From an uncultured Lactobacillus sp. (GTDB lineage Bacteria > Bacillota > Bacilli > Lactobacillales > Lactobacillaceae), in the NCBI GenBank assembly GCA_947252915.1, contig CAMXWI010000009.1, forward strand, positions 1 to 12,202: a stretch of DNA of 12,202 nt, in the 5' to 3' direction. This document shows, piece after piece, positions 7,379 to 12,202 of the stretch. The notes below the pieces were generated by a model. It searched no databases. It had not been told where the DNA came from and worked only from the letters and a program-made list of their open reading frames with translations. How positions within the stretch are numbered: the stretch's first letter is position 1; every line of letters begins with the position of its first letter. The translations under genes and the position numbers were made by a program.

Positions 7379-7419
7379 AATAAGCTCCGGTTGCGATTGT
7401 TGCGACTGGAGCTTATTTT
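7379..7419. terminator. Strong bidirectional terminator between the flippase and lipid kinase genes
   Basis: An uninterrupted 18-base stem, including G-U pairs, joins AATAAGCTCCGGTTGCGA (7379-7396) to TTGCGACTGGAGCTTATT (7400-7417) around a TTG loop. T residues follow on the plus strand, and A/T-rich sequence lies on the other side. The stop codon of the minus-strand kinase (7415-7413) is inside the 3' arm, so the kinase transcript ends within its own terminator. Confidence 0.92.
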
Positions 7420-8357
7420 GTATGGATGGATTCTTCTAAAAACGGATATTTTTGACAGGTCATCGTTAGATTAAACGGGTGACAACCTAATTCTTCACCG
7501 TCAATTTGGCCATGTTGAGCTGGACTAATAGAATATTTTAACTGGGACCCACGAAAGACGTAAGCGTGGCGAGATTTAGTTACTTTACCAGCCGCGAACA
7601 TGATAATCGAACCTAGCAAGGTTAAGAAATGTTTCTTTTCGAGAACTACCAATTCTAGTTCAGAACGATCAATTGATTCATCTGGTGCGACCTGGATTCC
7701 ACCACCGATGAACGGGTGATTACTAGTAACCACTAAATAAGCGTGCCGAAATATTTCCGTTTGACCAGAAGTCGTGACTGTAACGGTAAATGACTGTTGA
7801 CGGATGAGAACTCCAATTGCTTTAGCGACGTAGGATAGTGTTCCTAAATGGTGCTGATTGAGAAACTTTTTGACTCGTGATGCATTGGTCCGGTGAACGA
7901 TTGCTGCGTCAAATCCGGTACCGAAGTTATTCAAGAAGATACCAGATTGGTGATGTGAGTTTAAAAAGTGGCCGACATTAATCCAGTGAGGATGGTGGGC
8001 GTCCAAAATTTGCTGCAAGGCAATTAACGGTTTGCGAGAAATCCCATAACCACGTGCAAAATCATTTCCAGTGCCAGCGGGGATGTAAGCAACGGGAAGT
8101 GGTGATTTTTGCTGAGTATTTAGTAATCCATCAACGACCTCGTGGAGGGTACCATCGCCACCAATCACGATGATACAGGTATTCGTTAGTGATCGGCGAG
8201 CAAATTGCTGAGCTATTTGCCGTGGTTGCCCGGCCCGCTGACTAACGTTAATGTGAAAGGATACTCCTTGTTGGTGAAGGGATTGCTGAATCATGCGACT
8301 AACCTGGTGCCCCTTACCACTTCCGGAAACTGGATTCGTAATTATTTCATAATGCAC
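7413..8357 (-). CDS. Diacylglycerol kinase catalytic-domain lipid kinase (DgkB/YegS family)
   Basis: This 314-residue soluble lipid kinase of the DAGK catalytic-domain family phosphorylates diacylglycerol or a related lipid with ATP. In Gram-positives DgkB recycles diacylglycerol released by lipoteichoic acid synthesis. Visible motifs are NPVSGSGKG (8-16), the nucleotide-binding GGDGT (66-70), PAGTGNDFAR (93-102), FLNNFGTGFDA in the middle and DGE (286-288) near the end, all typical of the fold. I chose GTG 8357 because TAGGAGG lies 10 bases upstream. A TTG at 8378 in the same frame would place the ribosome binding site inside the gene. It is the last gene of a minus-strand operon, 27 bases after the HAD phosphatase stop. 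The exact lipid substrate cannot be read from sequence. Confidence 0.9.
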   Translation of the reverse strand: MHYEIITNPVSGSGKGHQVSRMIQQSLHQQGVSFHINVSQRAGQPRQIAQQFARRSLTNTCIIVIGGDGTLHEVVDGLLNTQQKSPLPVAYIPAGTGNDFARGYGISRKPLIALQQILDAHHPHWINVGHFLNSHHQSGIFLNNFGTGFDAAIVHRTNASRVKKFLNQHHLGTLSYVAKAIGVLIRQQSFTVTVTTSGQTEIFRHAYLVVTSNHPFIGGGIQVAPDESIDRSELELVVLEKKHFLTLLGSIIMFAAGKVTKSRHAYVFRGSQLKYSISPAQHGQIDGEELGCHPFNLTMTCQKYPFLEESIHTK

Positions 8358-8384
8358 TGGAAAGATTCCTCCTACCAAACTGAA

Positions 8385-9194
8385 CTAAAGTAATTGAGTT
8401 TGGATTGTTTTTAAAACGCCGTCGTGTTTATTATCGGCAACCGCCTCTTTCGTAGCTACCGCGTGGACGGCCTCACCACCATTTGGCATGGCGTAGCTAA
8501 GTTCCGCGAGTTGAAGCATGGTCACGTCATTACCACCATCGCCGAAAGCGACCAAGTTTTTCTGAGATTGTCCCCAGCGATTTAGGAGTTGCGTTAGCGC
8601 CCATCCCTTATTGATTCCGGGATTAGTTAAATCCATGGATCCATTTCCACTTGGGGTCACCACGAGTGGATTACCGAATTGTGCAGTTAGTTTCTGAACA
8701 GCATTTTTAATTTGATCGTCACTTACTAGAAAGGAAATTTGAAAGAATTGATCGTCAGGAAGTTGATCAAAATTATCCACCAGTTGGTGAGTTGGGTAGT
8801 AAAAAGCAAGATGATTGATGGTAGCAGTTGAAGCATCCTTCGGGAAGTATCCTTGGCGGTGCCCAGAAATCACAGGTTCAATGTGCATGGTATGAACAAG
8901 GTAATTAATGACCTTGTGTGCAAGTTGTGGATCAAGGGTTTTGGTAAGAATTTCTTGACCATTTTCCACGATTTGCGCGCCGTTTTCCGCGATGATGGTT
9001 AGTTGGTCTTGTTCATTTGGAAAATAACGCTGTAAGCATTCTAAAGGATCACCGGATGCGACAACAAGACGTCGCCCTTGTCGTTGAAATGTTTGTAGAA
9101 TTTTCTCAAAGAGGGGACGGTTAAATTTTTTGTCATCTGTCAGAAACGTACCGTCCATGTCAAAAGCAACAATTTGATAAGATGTAGTGTTCAT
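8385..9194 (-). CDS. Cof-type HAD-IIB family phosphatase
   Basis: This 269-residue cytosolic phosphatase belongs to the haloacid dehalogenase superfamily, subclass IIB (Cof/YidA-like). All four motifs are present: FDMDGT (11-16, with nucleophile Asp12 and acid/base Asp14), VVASG (44-48, Ser47), a lysine in GINKG (Lys196) and GDGGND (218-223, Mg-binding Asp219 and Asp223). The insert between motifs II and III (about 85-190) is the C2 substrate-specificity cap of this subclass. Members hydrolyse sugar phosphates, flavin or pyridoxal phosphate and similar compounds, and the specific substrate is not predictable here. The start ATG 9194 has AAGGAG (9206-9201) 6 bases upstream. That ribosome binding site overlaps the nnrD stop codon, so translation of the two is probably coupled. 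Confidence 0.93.
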   Translation of the reverse strand: MNTTSYQIVAFDMDGTFLTDDKKFNRPLFEKILQTFQRQGRRLVVASGDPLECLQRYFPNEQDQLTIIAENGAQIVENGQEILTKTLDPQLAHKVINYLVHTMHIEPVISGHRQGYFPKDASTATINHLAFYYPTHQLVDNFDQLPDDQFFQISFLVSDDQIKNAVQKLTAQFGNPLVVTPSGNGSMDLTNPGINKGWALTQLLNRWGQSQKNLVAFGDGGNDVTMLQLAELSYAMPNGGEAVHAVATKEAVADNKHDGVLKTIQTQLL

Positions 9195-9204
9195 TAATTA
9201 CTCC

Positions 9205-10065
9205 TTAATTATGAAATCCAATGGTATGATCTTGGTCCATTAAAGAAATTTTCTTCATAAAACCAGGCAGGGCATGACTAATCTGATGTGGTAAGACAAC
9301 GTATTGCTGTTCGGCAATTTCATCGGCAATAGCACTATGCGCATAGGTTGCAGCTAGTGCAGCATTGGTAATGTTTTTTCTGAATTGAGCTGTAAAGCCA
9401 CCCACCATTCCGGCTAAGGTGTCACCCATTCCACCAACCGCTTGGGCCGCAGACCCAATGGGGAGCTGGTAAACCTTGGTGTCTGTATAAATTTCGGTAT
9501 GGTGTTTTTTCAGAATTACGGTAGCATTTAGCTCATCTCGAACTTTTCGATTGACGGTTTCAGTTTGATCAGCAATTTTAATTCCAGATAATCGTTGCCA
9601 CTCCATTTGGTGAGGAGTATAGATAATTTGGCCCTTCGGTTGAGCAATTTGGTCTCGCGCCATTAACGTAATGGCTGAACCATCAATGACAACCACTTGA
9701 TGTTCATTGGTATGCTGAAAAACGTTCTCAAGAATTGTTTTACTTTCCGCTTCTTCACCGAGACCAGGGCCAATAACGATGGTATCTACTTTTGTCGTCA
9801 GCTGAGCAACTGCTTTGGAATCATTAAAATCAATGACCATTGCCTCGGGTAACTGTGAATGAATGGCGCTGGAATTAATGGGATCTGTCGCAACTGTAAC
9901 TAGGCCGGTACCGCTATAAACACTGGCAGTACTGGCCATGATAATGGCACCACCGAATTGGTGATTACCACCTACCAAGAGAATTTTGCCGAAAGTCCGT
10001 TTAAAACTCTCCTGAGGACGGGGTGTAATAACGGTCTTTAAAATTGAACTATCTAATTTTTGCAT
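9205..10065 (-). CDS. nnrD: ADP-dependent NAD(P)H-hydrate dehydratase
   Basis: This metabolite-repair enzyme of the ribokinase-like YjeF C-terminal family converts the damaged (S)-NAD(P)HX back to NAD(P)H using ADP. The product has 286 residues. Motifs are GKILLVGGNHQFGGA (26-40), VIGPGLG (97-103), TPHQMEWQRLSG (150-161) and GGMGDTLAGMVGG (211-223), where Asp215 is the conserved catalytic-type residue. It is the stand-alone dehydratase form: the N-terminal NAD(P)HX epimerase (NnrE/YjeF_N) domain is absent, and no epimerase gene lies in the window. I prefer ATG 10065, which gives MQKLDSSILKTVI. The in-frame GTG at 10077 is only 2-3 bases after the GAGGAAG sequence. From the ATG, however, the spacing is long (about 11), so the start is uncertain by four codons. 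It is the first gene of the operon with the HAD phosphatase and the lipid kinase. Confidence 0.93.
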   Translation of the reverse strand: MQKLDSSILKTVITPRPQESFKRTFGKILLVGGNHQFGGAIIMASTASVYSGTGLVTVATDPINSSAIHSQLPEAMVIDFNDSKAVAQLTTKVDTIVIGPGLGEEAESKTILENVFQHTNEHQVVVIDGSAITLMARDQIAQPKGQIIYTPHQMEWQRLSGIKIADQTETVNRKVRDELNATVILKKHHTEIYTDTKVYQLPIGSAAQAVGGMGDTLAGMVGGFTAQFRKNITNAALAATYAHSAIADEIAEQQYVVLPHQISHALPGFMKKISLMDQDHTIGFHN

Positions 10066-10103
10066 ATAAATTGACACTTCCTCGTGTTAATGAATGAAAA
10101 CGA

Positions 10104-10132
10104 TTTAATCGACTACAAACCTATGGTATCAT
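10104..10132 (+). promoter_or_regulatory. Putative pepV promoter (extended -10)
   Basis: TTTAAT (10104-10109) and TATCAT (10127-10132) are 17 bases apart, with TG at 10124-10125 completing an extended -10. Transcription would begin near 10139, 28 bases before the pepV ATG. On the opposite strand the same bases read TATGAT (10133-10128), a possible -10 for the divergent nnrD operon, though no good -35 was found there. Confidence 0.45.
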
Positions 10133-10166
10133 AATCAATGTAGAAAGAATAATAGGAGGCAGAATC

Positions 10167-11567
10167 ATGGCTGATTGGATGGCAAAAGCAAATGCGCAAA
10201 AAGATGATTACTTGCGTGATTTGACAACGTTAGTGAAGATTCCTAGTGTTCGTGATGATTCACAAGCAACCCCAGATGCACCGTTGGGACCAGGACCTAC
10301 TCAAGCGTTGCATACTTTCTTAGCGATGGCCGCCAAGGATGGTTTTCGAACGAAAAACATTGACAATGTGGTTGGCTATGCTGACTGGGGTGAAGGTGAT
10401 GAGGCCATTGCTATTTTAGCCCATCTCGACGTGATGCCGGCAGGTAAGGGCTGGGATAGTGACCCATTTGACCCAGTAATTAAAGATGGTAATTTTATTG
10501 GTCGTGGAGCCTCTGATGATAAGGGTCCCGGTTTGGCAGCTTACTATGCATTAAAGACCTTAAAAGAGATGGGAGTTAAGTTTCATAAAAAGGTTCGGTT
10601 TGTGGCTGGCACGGATGAAGAGAACGATTGGACTGGCATGACTAAATACTTTGCGACCGAACCAATGCCTGACTTAGGCTTCTCCCCAGATGCAGAATTT
10701 CCAGTTTATAACGGAGAAAAGGGAATGTTTTCAATTAAGATCGATATTGCTGGTGGCAATGAAGGGCAAGACATTCTGAAATCATTTAAGTCTGGTTTAC
10801 GTTTTAACATGGTACCGCGTGAAGCAGAAGTTGTTATGGAAACAGCCGATAAGCACGCAGTGATGGAACGGTATGGTGAATTTCTCAAGCAAAATCCAGT
10901 GACTGGTGATGCGAAGGCAACTGAGAATGGACTTCATTTAGAAATGATCGGTAAAGCTGCTCACGGCATGGAACCAGAAAAGGGGATTAATGCCGGAACG
11001 TACATGGCCAAATTCTTGCAATCCTTACACTTTGGTGGAAATGCTAAGAACTTTATTGATTATGTAGCTGACTACTTACACTTGGATGATCGAATGGCTG
11101 GCTTTAAGACTGCATTTACCGATCCCGTCATGGGTGATTTAACGATGAATGCTGGCATCATGAATTTCGATGGTCAAAAGGGTGGTCACTTGGATATGAA
11201 CTTCCGCTTCCCTAAGGGAATTACTCCTGATGAGATTCTTGCAAAGGTTAAGCCGATTGCTGCCGAGTTTGCAATTGATGCTCATTATGACTCTTTCCAT
11301 GCACCGCACTTTGTTGATCCGGAAGATCCACTTGTTAAAACATTAATGAAATCATACATTGATGTTACTGGTGACCAAGATGCCAAGCCGGAGTGTATTG
11401 GTGGCCGAACGTATGGCCAATTAATTGATAATGGAGTTGCCTTTGGCGCACTGATGCCAGATACGCCAAACACAATGCACCAAGCAAATGAGTATCAGCC
11501 GGTTGATGATTTAATTAAATCAATGGCAATTTATATGCAGGCAATTCATGATTTGGTAACGGACTAA
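10167..11567 (+). CDS. pepV: Dipeptidase PepV (M20 family metallopeptidase)
   Basis: This cytosolic zinc dipeptidase cleaves unsubstituted dipeptides with broad specificity, an end step of peptide use in lactic acid bacteria. The 466 residues align in length and spacing with the Lactobacillus delbrueckii PepV I remember. Metal ligands and catalytic residues are intact: His86 and Asp88 in AHLDV; the bridging Asp118 in ASDDKG; the catalytic Glu151 and ligand Glu152 in TDEEN; Asp175 in SPDAEFP; and His438 in NTMHQANE. The lid (dimerisation-like) domain is inserted between about 190 and 380. ATG 10167 has AGGAGG about 7 bases upstream. The stop codon overlaps the ribosome binding site of the following universal stress protein gene, 14 bases away, so the two form an operon. 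Confidence 0.97.
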   Translation: MADWMAKANAQKDDYLRDLTTLVKIPSVRDDSQATPDAPLGPGPTQALHTFLAMAAKDGFRTKNIDNVVGYADWGEGDEAIAILAHLDVMPAGKGWDSDPFDPVIKDGNFIGRGASDDKGPGLAAYYALKTLKEMGVKFHKKVRFVAGTDEENDWTGMTKYFATEPMPDLGFSPDAEFPVYNGEKGMFSIKIDIAGGNEGQDILKSFKSGLRFNMVPREAEVVMETADKHAVMERYGEFLKQNPVTGDAKATENGLHLEMIGKAAHGMEPEKGINAGTYMAKFLQSLHFGGNAKNFIDYVADYLHLDDRMAGFKTAFTDPVMGDLTMNAGIMNFDGQKGGHLDMNFRFPKGITPDEILAKVKPIAAEFAIDAHYDSFHAPHFVDPEDPLVKTLMKSYIDVTGDQDAKPECIGGRTYGQLIDNGVAFGALMPDTPNTMHQANEYQPVDDLIKSMAIYMQAIHDLVTD

Positions 11568-11581
11568 AAGGAGTGATTAAA

Positions 11582-12076
11582 ATGGCAAATTACAAAAACA
11601 TTTTAGTAGGTATTGATGGTTCCAAGCAATCAATGATGGCCTTTCATAAGGCAATTGACTTGGCAAAGCGGAATGAGGCGCATTTGCACTTATTAAGTGT
11701 TGTCAATGGTGAACACTATCCAACTGCAGCGGGATATGGAATTATTGATCGTGATATGTATGATGCAGCAGTTGAACGAATGAAGAATACTCTTACGAAG
11801 TTGGTTGAAGACGCTAAACAAGCGGGCTTAACGGACGTGGATTCTTCAGTCATGGTTGGAAACGCCAAAATTGCTATTACTGATCAATATCCTAAGAAGC
11901 ATGATGTCGACATGATTGTTGTGGGGGCCACCGGACTGAATGTCATCGGACGGATTATTGTCGGATCAACTGCTGCTTACGTAATTCGCCATGCACCATG
12001 TGACGTCACCGTGGTTAAGACGGATGAAAATAATCAACCAGTTAAGGTTGAAGATGTGACCTATCCAGAAATTTAA
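11582..12076 (+). CDS. Universal stress protein, UspA family, ATP-binding type
   Basis: This single-domain UspA protein has 164 residues. It begins with NYKNILVGIDGS (residues 3-14), the usual first strand with the conserved Asp12. Near the C-terminus it has GATGLNVIGRIIVGST (115-130), which fits G-x2-G-x9-G-S/T, the motif of ATP-binding family members. It ends with APCDVTVVK, the typical last strand. Such proteins form dimers and are linked to stress survival, but the molecular role is not defined by sequence. I chose ATG 11582 because AAAAGGAG (11566-11573) lies 8 bases upstream. The in-frame GTG at 11573 overlaps that site. It is the second gene of the pepV operon and is followed by a strong terminator. 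Confidence 0.95.
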   Translation: MANYKNILVGIDGSKQSMMAFHKAIDLAKRNEAHLHLLSVVNGEHYPTAAGYGIIDRDMYDAAVERMKNTLTKLVEDAKQAGLTDVDSSVMVGNAKIAITDQYPKKHDVDMIVVGATGLNVIGRIIVGSTAAYVIRHAPCDVTVVKTDENNQPVKVEDVTYPEI

Positions 12077-12098
12077 ATTCCGTTTAATCGTTATGATA

Positions 12099-12136
12099 AA
12101 TCCCCACTAGTAATTAGTACTGGTGGGGATTATTTT
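12099..12136 (+). terminator. Intrinsic terminator of the pepV-usp operon
   Basis: A 14-base stem joins AATCCCCACTAGTA (12099-12112) to TACTGGTGGGGATT (12118-12131) around an ATTAG loop. It is followed by ATTTT. It begins 22 bases after the stop codon. Confidence 0.92.
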
Positions 12137-12161
12137 ATAAAAATAAAAATTGCTTTTTCGT

Positions 12162-12190
12162 TTCTTATTAAAAGTAATTAGTGTTATGAT
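12162..12190 (+). promoter_or_regulatory. Putative promoter for a gene beyond the right edge
   Basis: TGT directly before TATGAT (12185-12190) makes a good extended -10. TTCTTA (12162-12167) at 17-base spacing is a weak -35. It follows the usp terminator, so it would start a new transcription unit outside the window. Confidence 0.4.
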
Positions 12191-12202
12191 TATGAGTGTT
12201 TC

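Noticed and set aside
8358..8378. TTG start 7 codons upstream for the lipid kinase
   Set aside because: The codons GTA GGA GGA are the ribosome binding site for the GTG at 8357.
1..12202. Mobile elements, CRISPR arrays, tRNA or rRNA genes, or a novel defence cluster
   Set aside because: No transposase or integrase, spaced direct repeats, tRNA cloverleaf or rRNA sequence was seen. The genes are ordinary housekeeping families with similar codon use by eye.

Overview
The window looks like a chromosomal housekeeping segment of a low-to-moderate GC Gram-positive bacterium of the Lactobacillaceae. The sequence itself supports this: an SMK-box (SAM-III) riboswitch before metK, a class largely confined to Lactobacillales; a T-box leader before leuS; a PepV-type dipeptidase; strong AAGGAG/GGAGG ribosome binding sites; and intrinsic terminators. 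I cannot name the species from the sequence alone. I found no mobile element, CRISPR array, tRNA, rRNA or prophage signature.

Layout. (1) 1-455, minus: the start of an unidentified polytopic membrane protein that runs off the left edge. (2) 515-1878: metK, with its own promoter, SMK-box riboswitch and terminator. The terminator is shared with (3) a convergent PAP2-family phosphatase (1883-2497, minus). (4) 2498-2861: a 364-base gap that holds a divergent phosphatase promoter and a complete leucine T-box leader (CUC specifier, T-box sequence, antiterminator and terminator) controlling leuS (2862-5282). (5) After the leuS terminator come a small HicB-like protein with no toxin partner (5352-5627) and a MurJ/YtgP-type lipid flippase (5714-7366). 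(6) A minus-strand operon, read right to left, of nnrD (NAD(P)HX dehydratase), a Cof-type HAD phosphatase and a diacylglycerol-kinase-family lipid kinase (10065 down to 7413). It converges with the flippase at a shared hairpin. (7) Divergent from it, a pepV-universal stress protein operon (10167-12076) ends in a strong terminator. A putative promoter for the next gene lies at the right edge.

How the genes fit together. metK and leuS are both controlled by RNA sensors of their own metabolite state: SAM level for metK (translation) and uncharged tRNA-Leu for leuS (transcription attenuation). PepV releases amino acids from dipeptides. The PAP2 phosphatase, the flippase and the lipid kinase all plausibly act on membrane lipids or lipid carriers for cell envelope synthesis. 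NnrD repairs damaged NAD(P)H.

I see no convincing undescribed multi-gene system here. The items most worth checking are the extended linker hairpin in the metK riboswitch, the orphan HicB-like gene between leuS and the flippase, a possible competing hairpin at the foot of the leuS T-box, and the unidentified membrane protein. Membrane segments and pairings were judged by eye, not computed.
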